Positions 22,939 through 32,257 of a stretch of 57,320 nucleotides of DNA are shown piece by piece. Every line of letters starts with the position of its first letter. Position 1 is the first letter of the stretch. Under the pieces are notes generated by a model, which saw nothing but the letters and a program-made list of their open reading frames with translations, was not told the DNA's origin and ran no database searches. Origin of the DNA: JBFXAM01 sp050184295 (GTDB lineage: Bacteria > Planctomycetota > Phycisphaerae > UBA1845 > Fen-1342); NCBI GenBank assembly GCA_050184295.1, contig JBFXAM010000013.1:1-57320 (forward strand), written 5' to 3'. The position numbers were made by a program, and so were the translations under genes.

Positions 22939-25900
22939 ATGAACGTATACCGGATCGACATCGGACCGGTGGCAACCGGTGAGCCGGGGGTCGCGGATTC
23001 GCCGCTCCGCGCCGCTTTACGCGACGCCGGACTCGCGACAATCGACGCGGTCCAGAGCATGCGCATCGTGCTGATCGAAACGGCCGCCCATCTCGACGCG
23101 ATCGAGCACGTCGCACGTACGCTACTCACCGACCCGGTTACCGAGCGATTCAGCATCTACACCGAAGGCGCTCAGCCGACAACTCCGGCAGGCGATCACT
23201 CGATCGAGGTCATTCCACAACCCGGCGTGACCGACCCCGTCGCCGAGAGCATCTTCGCCGAACTTCACGCCTGCGGCCTCGAAGCGGCGAGCGTGCGCAC
23301 CGGGCGCCGCTACGTGGTTCGAGGTCCGGTAAGCGACGCGGAGCTGTTGCGGGTGTTTCGCCGCGCGCTCGCCAATGAAGTCATCGAGACGGTGGCGGTC
23401 GGGACGGTCGGCGTGCCTGCACCGCCGCAGCCGCCGCAGCATCGCTTCCAGAGACGCGAGATCGCGATTCGCGGGCTCGACGACAACGCGCTGACGCGGC
23501 TGGCGCGCGAGGGACATCTGTTCCTTTCGCTCGACGAGATGCGCGCGATTCGCAATCACTTCGAGGCCGCCGGCCGCGACCCGACCGATCTCGAACTCGA
23601 GACGCTTGCCCAGACCTGGTCCGAGCACTGCGTTCACAAGACCTTCAAGAGCGCGGTGGTTTACCGCGGCGCCCCGCTACCAGCACCCGCAGGAACCGCC
23701 GGGCGCGCGACGCACGCCCCATCCGCCGCGTGCGGCGAGACCGTGGAGCTTCGCTTCGACAACCTGCTTCGCGACACGATCGCCCGGGCCACCGAAACAC
23801 TCACACGCACCGGCCGCGGACCCGCCTGCCTCTCCGTTTTCAAGGACAACGCCGGTGTCATCGCGTTCGACGAGCACTTCGGCGTCGCCTTCAAGGTCGA
23901 GACCCACAATCGCCCGTCGGCCATCGAGCCGTACGGCGGCGCCGCGACCGGTGTGGGCGGGTGTATCCGCGACGTCATCGGCTGCGGGCTCGGCGCCAAG
24001 CCGATTGCGAACACGGACGTTTTTTGCGTTGCGCCACAGGACTGGCCCGACGACGCGCTCCCGCGCGGCGTGCTTCATCCGCGGCGCATTCTGAACAACG
24101 TGGTGCGCGGCGTAGCGGATTATGGCAACCGCATGGGCATCCCGACGGTAAGCGGCGCGGTGTGCGTCGATCCGCGCTACCTGGGCAACCCGCTCGTCTA
24201 TTGCGGCTGCGTCGGGCTGATCCCCCGCGACAAGGTTCGCAAAGCGCCGCAGCCCGGCGATCGGATCGTGGTCATCGGCGGACGCACCGGCCGGGACGGA
24301 ATCCACGGCGCGACGTTTTCCTCCGCCGAGCTGAGCGACACCCACGCCGACGAGTTCTCGCACGCCGTGCAGATCGGCAACGCGATCACGCAGAAGCGAC
24401 TGCTCGACGCGATCTTGCAGGCACGCGACGACGCGGGCGGCTGTGTTTACACGGCGCTGACGGACTGCGGCGCCGGCGGGCTAAGCAGCGCCGTGGGCGA
24501 AATGGCCCAGGCGATCGGCGCGACGGTCGAGCTGGAGCGCGTGCCGCTCAAGTACAGCGGTTTGCGATACGACGAAATCTGGATCAGCGAAGCGCAGGAG
24601 CGCATGGTCCTCGCCGTGCCGCCGGAGCGCGTCGCACGGTTTCTCGAAATCGCCGCCGAGCATGAGGCGGAAGCGACGGCGATCGGCGCTTTCGGGTGCC
24701 TCGATGTAAACGGCGCGCCCGTGCTCGAGACGCGCTACGCGGGCGCGGTCGTCGGGCGGCTCGACATGCGCTTTCTTCACGACGGACTGCCGAGACGCAC
24801 GCTGTCCGCCACCTGGACGCACCGCGCCAAGCCCGACGACACGCCGCCGCGGGCGACGGACTCGACGTCGCGGCCGCGCTCGCCGGAGCCGGGCGACACA
24901 CAGGACGACGCGGCGTGTCTGGCGGCGCTCCGCGGCCGGCTCGCGAGCCCCGACACCGCCAGCAAGGCCTGGATCATCCGGCGCTACGACCACGAAGTGC
25001 AAGGCGGCGCGGTCGTACACGCACTCGGCGGACCCGGTCGCGGCCCCAACGACGCCGCCGTCCTGCGCCCGCGGCTCGATTCGGTGCGCGGCATCGCGAT
25101 GGGCTGCGGGATCAGGCCGCAACTGTTCGACGTCGATCCGTACTGGATGGCGGCGGCGGCGATCGACGAAGCGGTGCGGAACGTGGTGGCCGTGGGGGCG
25201 GACGCGGGGCAGATCGCGATTCTCGACAACTTCTGCTGGGGGCGCTGCGACGATCCGCAGCAGATGGGCGCGCTGGTCCGCGCGTGCCAGGCGTGCCACG
25301 ACGCAGCCCTTGCCTATGGCGTCCCATTCATCTCGGGCAAGGACTCGCTCAACAACGAGTTCGCGCTACACGACGACGACGTGGCGCCTCTGCTGCGAGT
25401 GCTGCGTCGGTTGGCGGATGCCGACCCCGGCCCCGACTGGGCGGCGGCACTGCCCGCGGTCGAAGAACGCATCCAGCGCACACGCCGGCTCAGCATTCCC
25501 GGGACACTTCTGATCAGCGCGATCGGCGTGGTCGCCGACACCCGCCTCTGCGTCACCGCCGATCTCAAGCAGCCCGGCCATGAGATCGCATTGGTCGGAG
25601 GCTTTTCGCCGACGGGGTTCAACCTGGACGACGCTGCGCGCGTACACGCGTTCGTGGGCGGCGCCATCGCGGGCGGCGGGGTCGCCGCTTGTCACGACGC
25701 GAGTGACGGCGGTTGGCTGACGGCGCTGGCCGAAATGGCGTTCGGCGGAAGGCGCGGCGTGCGCGTCACGGACGACGCGCTGCGCGCGATGGGGCCGTTC
25801 GGCGACCTGGTCGCCGCGTACGTGGTCGAGGCGGTCGACGCGCGCGCCCTGCGCGAAAGCGCACAACGGGCGGGCGTCGCGATCCGCACGCTCGCGCACA

Positions 25901-25986
25901 CCGCGCCGCACGCGCGCTTCGAGCTGCCGCGCGCGGCGGCCGACCTGCGAGAGCTCTATCGCGCCTGGCAGCCGACGGTGGGTTGA
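22939..25986 (+). CDS. purL: Phosphoribosylformylglycinamidine synthase, PurL with N-terminal PurS-like region
   Basis: Catalyses the ATP-dependent conversion of FGAR to FGAM in purine synthesis. The PurL body begins near residue 195 (LDEMRAIRNHFEAAGRDPTDLELETLAQTWSEHC) and shows the ATP and FGAR regions AFKVETHNRPSAIEPYGGAATGVGGCIRD, HGATFSSAEL and ALTDCGAGGLSSAVGEM, followed by a second AIR-synthase-like half. The first ~190 residues resemble two PurS-like alpha/beta modules. At 1015 aa it is longer than PurL of the three-subunit type (~740) but lacks the C-terminal glutaminase of the ~1300-residue single-chain enzyme, so a separate PurQ must supply ammonia; none is in the window. No ribosome-binding site is visible. 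Confidence 0.9.
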   Translation: MNVYRIDIGPVATGEPGVADSPLRAALRDAGLATIDAVQSMRIVLIETAAHLDAIEHVARTLLTDPVTERFSIYTEGAQPTTPAGDHSIEVIPQPGVTDPVAESIFAELHACGLEAASVRTGRRYVVRGPVSDAELLRVFRRALANEVIETVAVGTVGVPAPPQPPQHRFQRREIAIRGLDDNALTRLAREGHLFLSLDEMRAIRNHFEAAGRDPTDLELETLAQTWSEHCVHKTFKSAVVYRGAPLPAPAGTAGRATHAPSAACGETVELRFDNLLRDTIARATETLTRTGRGPACLSVFKDNAGVIAFDEHFGVAFKVETHNRPSAIEPYGGAATGVGGCIRDVIGCGLGAKPIANTDVFCVAPQDWPDDALPRGVLHPRRILNNVVRGVADYGNRMGIPTVSGAVCVDPRYLGNPLVYCGCVGLIPRDKVRKAPQPGDRIVVIGGRTGRDGIHGATFSSAELSDTHADEFSHAVQIGNAITQKRLLDAILQARDDAGGCVYTALTDCGAGGLSSAVGEMAQAIGATVELERVPLKYSGLRYDEIWISEAQERMVLAVPPERVARFLEIAAEHEAEATAIGAFGCLDVNGAPVLETRYAGAVVGRLDMRFLHDGLPRRTLSATWTHRAKPDDTPPRATDSTSRPRSPEPGDTQDDAACLAALRGRLASPDTASKAWIIRRYDHEVQGGAVVHALGGPGRGPNDAAVLRPRLDSVRGIAMGCGIRPQLFDVDPYWMAAAAIDEAVRNVVAVGADAGQIAILDNFCWGRCDDPQQMGALVRACQACHDAALAYGVPFISGKDSLNNEFALHDDDVAPLLRVLRRLADADPGPDWAAALPAVEERIQRTRRLSIPGTLLISAIGVVADTRLCVTADLKQPGHEIALVGGFSPTGFNLDDAARVHAFVGGAIAGGGVAACHDASDGGWLTALAEMAFGGRRGVRVTDDALRAMGPFGDLVAAYVVEAVDARALRESAQRAGVAIRTLAHTAPHARFELPRAAADLRELYRAWQPTVG

Positions 25987-26012
25987 GCGGCGGCGCGCGG
26001 ACGCCACGCGGC

Positions 26013-26192
26013 TCAGTCGTGATTCTCAGCCCGACGCCGCGCGTCGGACACACCGTGGTGGTCGGACGGACCTGGCGTCGAATGGCTCGCGGCGCTTTCG
26101 ACTGCAAGCCAATAAGCGACCGCGCCGAAGATCATGACGGTCACGACTCCACCGGCGATTCCGAGCAGCGCCGGCCCCAGTTCCGCAAACAT
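26013..26192 (-). CDS. Small single-pass membrane protein (59 aa)
   Basis: One transmembrane helix (LLGIAGGVVTVMIFGAVAYWLAV, about 8-30) followed by a short hydrophilic, His/Ser-rich tail. The ATG is preceded by GGGAGA on the minus strand at good spacing, which supports it being a real gene rather than a chance frame. It is convergent with purL and divergent from the lipoprotein gene. No family is recognised. Confidence 0.55.
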   Translation of the reverse strand: MFAELGPALLGIAGGVVTVMIFGAVAYWLAVESAASHSTPGPSDHHGVSDARRRAENHD

Positions 26193-26309
26193 GATCGTCT
26201 CCCGACGCCACCGTGAGGCAGCCGCCACATGCCACGCGCCGCGACCGGAGCGAACGCGGGTCGCGCGGCGCCCTGCCGCGCCGCGCCGCAGGCGGGTAGA
26301 ATCGCGCGC

Positions 26310-26735
26310 GTGAATCTCGCGTGGCAAACCCGGTGCGCGGTCCTGCTGGCGTGCAGCGCCGCTCTCGCCGGATGCGAAGCCGAGCGCAACCTGAGCCCGC
26401 CCGAGACGTTCTCGGGCGTGGTCGCGTCGCGCGATGCGCAGCTCGGCGAGCTGGTGGTGCAGGTTCGCGGTCCCGGCGGCCCGCGGCAGCCGGCCACGCG
26501 GCTATGCGTCGTGACCAAGGACTCCGAGATCTATCTTAATGGGCAGCTCATCACGCTGGACCGGGTCGAGCCCGGCGACACGGTCGAACTCTTCGTGACG
26601 CGCGATCACGCCGCCGGCATGGAGCGCTTCGCCGTCATGTTCGCGCAGGTCGCGCGGCCGGGCCCGACGCCGGTCCCGCCGCCTTTGCCGCGGCGCTTTC
26701 CGGCCAGCACGCGCCCCCGAGGAGAAACCGAGTGA
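26310..26735 (+). CDS. Putative lipoprotein of unknown function (141 aa)
   Basis: Starting at the GTG at 26310, the protein has a short basic start, a hydrophobic stretch CAVLLACSAALAG, and a lipobox LAGC near residue 21. The mature part has a FSGVVASRDAQLGELVVQV strand and a YLNGQLITLDRVEPGDTVELFV segment, which suggests a small beta-barrel or OB-like fold, then a Pro-rich tail. The frame is open further upstream, but the signal peptide fixes the likely start. It overlaps the enolase start by 4 nt (GTGA), implying coupling. No named family is recognised. Confidence 0.68.
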   Translation: MNLAWQTRCAVLLACSAALAGCEAERNLSPPETFSGVVASRDAQLGELVVQVRGPGGPRQPATRLCVVTKDSEIYLNGQLITLDRVEPGDTVELFVTRDHAAGMERFAVMFAQVARPGPTPVPPPLPRRFPASTRPRGETE

Positions 26736-28066
26736 CAAACCAGGGCCAGCGCACGCCGATCATCGAATACTCGCACAGCGGGATGGAAATTGTGCTGGTG
26801 CGCGGACGTGAGGTGCTGGACTCGCGCGGCAATCCGACCGTCGAGGCCGACGTGATTCTGAGCGACGGCACGATCGGCACGGCGCCCGTTCCCAGCGGCG
26901 CGTCGACCGGCGAGAACGAAGCCCTTGAGCTGCGCGACGGCGACAACCAGCGCTACCTCGGCAAAGGCGTGCTCAAGGCGGTCGAGCACATCGACCGGCT
27001 GATCGCGCCGGCGCTGCTGGGACTGGACCCGTGCCGCCAGGAGCAGGTCGACCGCCGCATGCTCGAGCTCGACGGTACGCGCAACAAGTCGAAGCTCGGC
27101 GCCAACGCGATCCTCGCGGTCTCGGTCGCGACCGCCCGGGCCGCCGCCCAGGCCGTCGGTGTGCCGCTGTATCGCTATCTCGGCGGCGCCGCCGCCCACA
27201 CGCTCCCCGTTCCGATGTTCAACATCATCAACGGCGGCCGGCACGCGGATAACAACGTCGACTTCCAGGAATTCATGATCCAACCCTGGGGCGCGCCGAA
27301 TTTCCGCGAGGCGCTCCGCATGGCCGCCGAGTGCTTCCACCACCTCAAGACCGTGCTGAAGGAGCGCGGCTACAACACCGCCGTCGGCGACGAGGGCGGC
27401 TTTGCGCCCAATCTCAAGTCGAACGACGAGGCGCTGGAAGTGATCGCGCTGGCGGTCGAGAAGGCCGGCTACAGGCTGGGAACCGACATCTTCATCGCGC
27501 TCGACCCCGCGACCAGCGAGATGTACGACGCCAAGGCGGGAACCTATCGCTTTTTCAAGAGCAACCCCGAGCAGCGCGTCGGCAGCGACGAGATGATCGC
27601 GCTGTGGAAGAAGTGGGCCGCCGCATACCCCATTCGCAGCCTTGAGGACGGACTCGCCGAGAGCGATTGGGCTGGCTGGAAAAAGCTCACGGCCCAGCTC
27701 GGCGACAAGTTGCAGCTCGTCGGCGACGACCTCTTTGTCACGAACGTGCAATACCTCGAGCGCGGCATCCGCGAGCGCGCGGGGAACGCGATTCTCGTGA
27801 AGATCAACCAGATCGGCACGCTGACCGAGACGTTGGCCGCGGTGAATCTCGCGATGCGCAGCGGGTTCGCCGTGGTGATCAGCCATCGCAGCGGCGAAAC
27901 CGAGGACACGACCATCGCCGACCTGGCGGTCGCGACCGGAGCCGGGCAGATCAAGACCGGCAGCACGTCGCGCAGCGACCGCGTGGCGAAGTTCAACCGC
28001 CTGTTGCGGATCGAGGAGGAGCTCGGCGCCGACGCCGCGTTCGGCGCACAGACCTGGCGGAAATGA
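26732..28066 (+). CDS. eno: Enolase (phosphopyruvate hydratase)
   Basis: Converts 2-phosphoglycerate to phosphoenolpyruvate in glycolysis. Family marks are GREVLDSRGNPTVEADVIL at the N-terminus, GASTGENEALELRDGD, the GDEGGFAPN motif, FIALDPATSEMYD, SLEDGLAESDWAGW, LVGDDLFVTN, the SHRSGETEDTTIADLAVATGAGQIKTGS block and the final RLLRIEEELG. At 444 aa it carries about 12 extra N-terminal residues compared with E. coli enolase. The GTG start is supported by GAGGAG just upstream and overlaps the lipoprotein stop; an ATG at 26783 is the alternative that would give the usual length. Confidence 0.97.
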   Translation: MTNQGQRTPIIEYSHSGMEIVLVRGREVLDSRGNPTVEADVILSDGTIGTAPVPSGASTGENEALELRDGDNQRYLGKGVLKAVEHIDRLIAPALLGLDPCRQEQVDRRMLELDGTRNKSKLGANAILAVSVATARAAAQAVGVPLYRYLGGAAAHTLPVPMFNIINGGRHADNNVDFQEFMIQPWGAPNFREALRMAAECFHHLKTVLKERGYNTAVGDEGGFAPNLKSNDEALEVIALAVEKAGYRLGTDIFIALDPATSEMYDAKAGTYRFFKSNPEQRVGSDEMIALWKKWAAAYPIRSLEDGLAESDWAGWKKLTAQLGDKLQLVGDDLFVTNVQYLERGIRERAGNAILVKINQIGTLTETLAAVNLAMRSGFAVVISHRSGETEDTTIADLAVATGAGQIKTGSTSRSDRVAKFNRLLRIEEELGADAAFGAQTWRK

Positions 28067-28160
28067 GCGCTCCGAACGTGCCGTCGGACGCACCCGACCC
28101 AGGCGACGTTTGCGGGATCGTCACGGAACGACGGATCGACACTGCGACGGATCGAGAATC

Positions 28161-28700
28161 ATGAATGGCAACCGGGTATTCGCCGGCCTGCTCTTCTGGG
28201 GCATGTCCCTGGGCGGCGCGCTCACGCTTATTCCGTGCGTCGTGCTGCCGCCTTGGTTCGAGTACCACGCGGGCCTGCAACAATACCAGGCCGAAGCGGC
28301 CCGCATCGCGACGCTCGAGCGCAAGCTCGCCCGGCTGGAAAAACAGGTCGACCACCAGCAGAACGACCCGGCATACGCCGAGCGACAGGTGCAGCTCGAA
28401 TTCGGCCTGCCGGCGCCCGGCGAGCAGTTCATTCTTCCGGACGCGCCCGCGACGATCGTCGCGAGCGACCAGGTGACCGCCGCCGACGCGGGTGCCGCGC
28501 TGCCCGACGACTCACCCGTGCCCGCGATCGCGTCGCTCGTGGACGACATGATGCAGCGCTATCCGCTCACACGCCTGTTCGTTCTCGAACCGATCCGCAC
28601 CGTGCTCATGATTCTCGGCGGCGCGCTGCTGCTCGCCGCGATCGTCCTGGTCGGGCGCGGTGCGCCGCCGCGGCTGCGCCCGGCGGACGAGGCGGCGTGA
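28161..28700 (+). CDS. Membrane protein with coiled coil, DivIC/FtsB-like
   Basis: A 179-residue protein. One transmembrane helix near residues 8-30 is followed directly by a predicted coiled coil (QAEAARIATLERKLARLEKQVDHQQNDPAYAERQVQLEFGL), which is the layout of septum formation initiator proteins. Unlike FtsB or DivIC it has a second hydrophobic helix near the C-terminus (TVLMILGGALLLAAIVLVG). FtsB and DivIC are often encoded after enolase, and this gene lies 94 nt downstream of eno in the same direction, which supports the call. The ATG at 28161 is preferred to an in-frame start at 28110; no strong ribosome site is seen. Confidence 0.6.
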   Translation: MNGNRVFAGLLFWGMSLGGALTLIPCVVLPPWFEYHAGLQQYQAEAARIATLERKLARLEKQVDHQQNDPAYAERQVQLEFGLPAPGEQFILPDAPATIVASDQVTAADAGAALPDDSPVPAIASLVDDMMQRYPLTRLFVLEPIRTVLMILGGALLLAAIVLVGRGAPPRLRPADEAA

Positions 28701-28882
28701 GCCCGGTTTATTCCGCGCCGCCACCCTGACCGCCAGTCGACACGTGCTGGTGTCGTGCCTCAAGACGGCTTCGCGCTGCGGATGTGGGGAACATCGGCGC
28801 CGCCGGTGCGAAACGGGGGCGCACCGTCGGGACGCCGATGCGCCCCGAATCGGAGTTGTACCGCGATGATCAAGTCACGAGA

Positions 28883-29854
28883 CTAGAGATCGATGACCCC
28901 AGCCGCGCGCAGCGCGTCGACTTGCGGCTCGAGAGCCCGCACGGCGTCGATGTCGCGCGCGATCTGTGCCACAAGTTCGTCCGCCCCGGCGAATTTCATC
29001 TGCCCGCGCAGCCGTTTCAAGAAGTGCAGTCCGAGCCGCCGCCCATAGAGATCGCCGGCAAAGTCGAGGATGTGCGCCTCAATCCGCACCTCGCCGCCGC
29101 CGAACGTCGGCTGCGGGCCGATGTTGATCGCGGCCGGCGCGAGCCCGCCGAACTCGAACTGCGCGACGCCGGCATAGACCGCTTCCGCGGGCGTCATCTG
29201 CTCGACCGCGCCCAGGTTTGCGGTCGGAAACCCGATCGTCCGCCCGCGCCGCGCGCCATCGATCACGGCGCCTGAGATCCGATGCGGCCGGCCGAGCATC
29301 GCCGCCGCCTCGTCCACGCGCCCCGCCGCGAGCGCCGTGCGGATCGCCGAGCTGCTCACGGCCGGCGCGCCCGGAAGCGCGGTGCAAGAAACCGGCGCGA
29401 CGACGTGCAACTCGTACCCGGACTCGCCCGCGTGCGCCTCCAGCGTGCGCACGTCGCCGCGCCGGCCCTTGCCGAAGAAGAAGTTCGCACCCTCGACGAA
29501 CGCGCGCGGCCGGCACTGCCGCACGACGCGGCGCAGGAAGTGCTCGGCGCTTTGCTCGAAAAGCGCCGGCTCGCTGTGCAGCACGACCGCTGTTTCGACG
29601 CCCGCCGGCGCGAGCAGGGCCAGCCGCTCGCTCAAACGCGTCAGCCGCGCCGGGGTCTTTTCGGGGGAAAGCACGCTGCTGGGATGCGGCTCGAACGTGA
29701 TCGCGACCACGGCTGCGCCGACCTGCTCCGCCAGCCGCCGCCCGGTCGCGACGATTTGCGCGTGTCCGAGATGCACGCCGTCGAAGTTGCCGATCGTCAC
29801 CACGGCGCCAGCGGCGGGCGGCGAATACGCTTCAAGCCGGTGAAGGATTTGCAT
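28883..29854 (-). CDS. ribF: Bifunctional riboflavin kinase / FAD synthetase
   Basis: Makes FMN and FAD from riboflavin. The N-terminal FAD synthetase domain shows VVTIGNFDGVHLGHAQIV, the nucleotidyl-transfer motif GNFDGVHxGH, and FEPHPSSVLSPEKTPARLT; FVEGANFFFGKGRRGD follows. The C-terminal kinase domain begins around residue 185 with GAVIDGARRGRTIGFPTANL and ends with an AHILDFAGDLYGRRLGLHFLKRLR strand. Length (323 aa) fits the family. It begins 24 nt downstream of lysA in the same direction, so the two are probably co-transcribed. Confidence 0.94.
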   Translation of the reverse strand: MQILHRLEAYSPPAAGAVVTIGNFDGVHLGHAQIVATGRRLAEQVGAAVVAITFEPHPSSVLSPEKTPARLTRLSERLALLAPAGVETAVVLHSEPALFEQSAEHFLRRVVRQCRPRAFVEGANFFFGKGRRGDVRTLEAHAGESGYELHVVAPVSCTALPGAPAVSSSAIRTALAAGRVDEAAAMLGRPHRISGAVIDGARRGRTIGFPTANLGAVEQMTPAEAVYAGVAQFEFGGLAPAAINIGPQPTFGGGEVRIEAHILDFAGDLYGRRLGLHFLKRLRGQMKFAGADELVAQIARDIDAVRALEPQVDALRAAGVIDL

Positions 29855-29878
29855 GGTGATCGAACCGCCGCGCGGTCC

Positions 29879-31162
29879 TCAGCCCTCGACCTGCTCGGCG
29901 GCGACCAGGTCGGCATACGTCTCGCGCCGCCGGATCAGCCGCGTCTGCCCGTTGCTCACCAGCACCTCCGGAGCGCGCGGACGTGAATTGTACTGGCTGG
30001 CCATCGTCATCGCGTACGCACCGGACGTGAAGATCGCGAGCAGGTCGCCGCGTTTCACCGGCGGCAGCGCGCGGTCCCTGGCGAGAAAATCGCCGCTCTC
30101 ACACACCGGCCCGACCAGGTCGCACTTCTCCAGCCCGTCGAAGGGCTGCTCCGCGGCCCGCGTCGCCGGCACGCGCGCCCCGGCGGCGACCGGCCACACG
30201 AAGTGATACGCCCCGTACAACGCCGGGCGGATCAGCTCAGTCATGGCGGCGTCCGCGATGACGAAGCGCTTCGCGCCCGACTGCTTCACGTGCAGCACGC
30301 GCGTGACCAGCAGCCCCGCATTGCCCGCGATCGACCGGCCCGGCTCCAGAATCACACGCAACTGGCGCCCCTCCAACAGCGGTACGATCGCCGCGGCGTA
30401 CGCCGCCGCGGACGGCGCCTCGGAGCCCGCGTAGTGCGCGCCATAGCCGCCGCCGATGTCGAGCGTGTCGATCGCGAGCCCCTCGCCGCGGCGCGCATCG
30501 ATGAACTCGATCGCACGCTGCATGCTCGCCTCATATGCCGACACGTGATTCACCGGCGAACCGATGTGCAGGTGCAGCCCGGTCAGCCGCACGTGCTTCG
30601 AACGCCCCCAGCGCTGAAACACCGCGCCGGCGGCGTCGATGTCCACGCCGAACTTCGTCTCTTTCTTGCCCGTCGTCGTATACGCGTGCGTCTGCGCGTC
30701 GACGTCGGGGTTCACGCGCAGCGCCACGCGCGGCGACCGCCCCGCTGCCGCCGCGATGGTCGCCATCTGCTCCAGTTCGCTTTCGCTCTCGATATTGAAC
30801 CAGCCGATGTCGGCCGCGAGCGCCTCGCGAATCTCCGGCTCGGTCTTGCCGACGCCGGCATATACGATCTTTTGCGGATCCGCGCCCGCCCGCAGCGCTC
30901 GGAACAGCTCGCCGCCGCTCACCACGTCAAACCCGCTGCCGCGCTCCGCGAGCAGCCGGCAGATGTGCGTGTTCTGGCAGCACTTGACGGAGAAGCAGAT
31001 CAATGGATCGAGCGCCGCGAACGCCGCCCGAAAGCGGTCGTAGTGCGTGAGCAGTGTGTCCTGCGAGTACAGATAGAGCGGCGTGCCAAAACGATCCGCC
31101 GCCTCGCGGACGCGCACGTCCTCGCACCACAGCTCGCCGTCGCGATACTCGAATCGATCCAT
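29879..31162 (-). CDS. lysA: Diaminopimelate decarboxylase
   Basis: A PLP enzyme of the alanine-racemase-like fold that makes lysine from meso-diaminopimelate. The PLP-lysine region is ICFSVKCCQNTHICRLLAERGSGFDVVSGGELFRA, with KIVYAGVGKTEPEI after it. DIGGGYGAHYAG and VILEPGRSIAGNAG supply the phosphate-binding part, and CESGDFLARDRALP near residue 335 provides the active-site Cys-Glu-Ser loop. The ATG at 31162 follows GAGGAG by 10 nt on the minus strand. Length 427 aa fits. DapB, from the same pathway, lies 4.3 kb away at 35446. Confidence 0.93.
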   Translation of the reverse strand: MDRFEYRDGELWCEDVRVREAADRFGTPLYLYSQDTLLTHYDRFRAAFAALDPLICFSVKCCQNTHICRLLAERGSGFDVVSGGELFRALRAGADPQKIVYAGVGKTEPEIREALAADIGWFNIESESELEQMATIAAAAGRSPRVALRVNPDVDAQTHAYTTTGKKETKFGVDIDAAGAVFQRWGRSKHVRLTGLHLHIGSPVNHVSAYEASMQRAIEFIDARRGEGLAIDTLDIGGGYGAHYAGSEAPSAAAYAAAIVPLLEGRQLRVILEPGRSIAGNAGLLVTRVLHVKQSGAKRFVIADAAMTELIRPALYGAYHFVWPVAAGARVPATRAAEQPFDGLEKCDLVGPVCESGDFLARDRALPPVKRGDLLAIFTSGAYAMTMASQYNSRPRAPEVLVSNGQTRLIRRRETYADLVAAEQVEG

Positions 31163-31222
31163 CTCGAACCCGCTCCTCGATTCCCGGCAGCGCAAACCCC
31201 GCGCGCGACGCCACCGCGCGCG

Positions 31223-31663
31223 TCAATGCCGCGCGTGCCCTTCAAACCCCCACGCCTCCGCCTGCCGCACGAACTCCGGTTCGGTCACCCAGCGCAGCTC
31301 GATCCGCTCGCCGTCGTAGAGCAACACGTGCCGCCCGTCCGCCTGCAAGAAGAGGTTGTGCCGATCCTCGCAATAGCAGATGCCGATCGGCCGCCGCAGC
31401 GCGATCAGGTTCGCGTTCAGCGGCGAATAGTGATAATGCTCGCGCGGCATGATCTGGCCCTCGCGCGGCCGGGGAAAGCTCAGAGGCAACGGCTGGTGCC
31501 GCGCGAGCTCGGCGCGGAACACGCCGGCGGCGTACTCGGCGCTCGCGCGACAGCGGCGCACCGCCTGGTTGTCGCGCGTCGCCATGACCATCAGCACCAT
31601 CGCCACACCGACCACGACCGTCGTGATCAAGCGCCGCCGCGTCGCGCGCCGCCGCGCCGCCAT
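31223..31663 (-). CDS. Small membrane-anchored protein of unknown function
   Basis: From the ATG at 31663 the protein is 146 aa with an Arg-rich N-terminus, one transmembrane helix (LITTVVVGVAMVLMVMA, about 12-28), and a soluble domain with SPLNANLIALRRPIGICYCEDRHNLFLQADGRHVLLYDGERIELRWVTEPEF. The frame remains open to 32032 and an ATG lies at 31906, but no ribosome-binding site supports either. The short form is chosen because the N-terminal extension is Ala/Arg-rich and looks non-coding. It is 60 nt upstream of lysA on the same strand. No family is recognised. Confidence 0.5.
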   Translation of the reverse strand: MAARRRATRRRLITTVVVGVAMVLMVMATRDNQAVRRCRASAEYAAGVFRAELARHQPLPLSFPRPREGQIMPREHYHYSPLNANLIALRRPIGICYCEDRHNLFLQADGRHVLLYDGERIELRWVTEPEFVRQAEAWGFEGHARH

Positions 31664-32027
31664 CGTGCGCAGCGCGGCGCGTTCGGCGGCTTCCGCCGCG
31701 GCGACGGTCGTTGGGGCACTGTCGGGAATGCAACGCCTCCGTGCGCGACGCCGCCCGGTGTGGACGCGCTTACGCTCGCGAGATTCTACGGGGGTATGCG
31801 GCGGCGTAAAGCCGACGAGCTTCGCGAGGGATGCGGCGGCGTCCGGCGGCGTAGACCTGGCGAGAACTCCAGCGAAGTCGGCGGTTGCGCGGCGGATCGG
31901 GTTCATGTCGATCAAGTCCGCCGCGCGGCGTCTTGCGGTGACCCGTGGTGCATGCCTGTCGGCGGCAGAATCGTCGGTCAAGCCCGCCGCTCCCCTTCTT
32001 GCGGTGATCGACATCTTACGGACGTCG
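31664..32027. other. GC-rich region with no supported gene
   Basis: Upstream of the small membrane-protein gene. The minus-strand frame stays open here but lacks a ribosome site and looks unlike conserved protein. No other feature is seen before the repeat block at 32028. Confidence 0.4.
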
Positions 32028-32253
32028 TTCACCCCAACGGGGTGACGGGTTCGCCGTTCGCCACGTCACTCGGAAGTTCTTCACCCCAATGGGGCGCGGG
32101 CTCGCCGTTCGCCACATCCCGCGAAAGCTCTTCACCCCAACGGGGCGCGGGCTCGCCGTTCGCCACATCCCGCGAAAGCTCTTCACCCCAACGGGGCGCG
32201 GGCTCGCCGTTCGCCACATCCCGCGAAAGTTCTTCACCCCAACGGGGTGACGG
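32028..32253. repeat. 51-bp tandem repeat, about 4.4 copies
   Basis: Unit starts fall at 32028, 32080, 32131, 32182 and 32233, so the spacing is 52 and then three times 51 nt. Each unit begins with TTCACCCCAACGGGG or a variant, a small palindrome, and continues GCGGGCTCGCCGTTCGCCAC. 51 nt is 17 codons, so the minus strand reads as a degenerate 17-residue repeat (SPRPVGVKSFRGMWRTA), but no start site supports translation. Confidence 0.9.
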
Positions 32254-32257
32254 GCTG

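Noticed and set aside
28803..28825. 7-bp hairpin (CGGTGCG / CGCACCG) between the DivIC-like gene and ribF as a bidirectional terminator
   Set aside because: No T-tract on either strand and the stem is short; GC-rich DNA makes such stems by chance.
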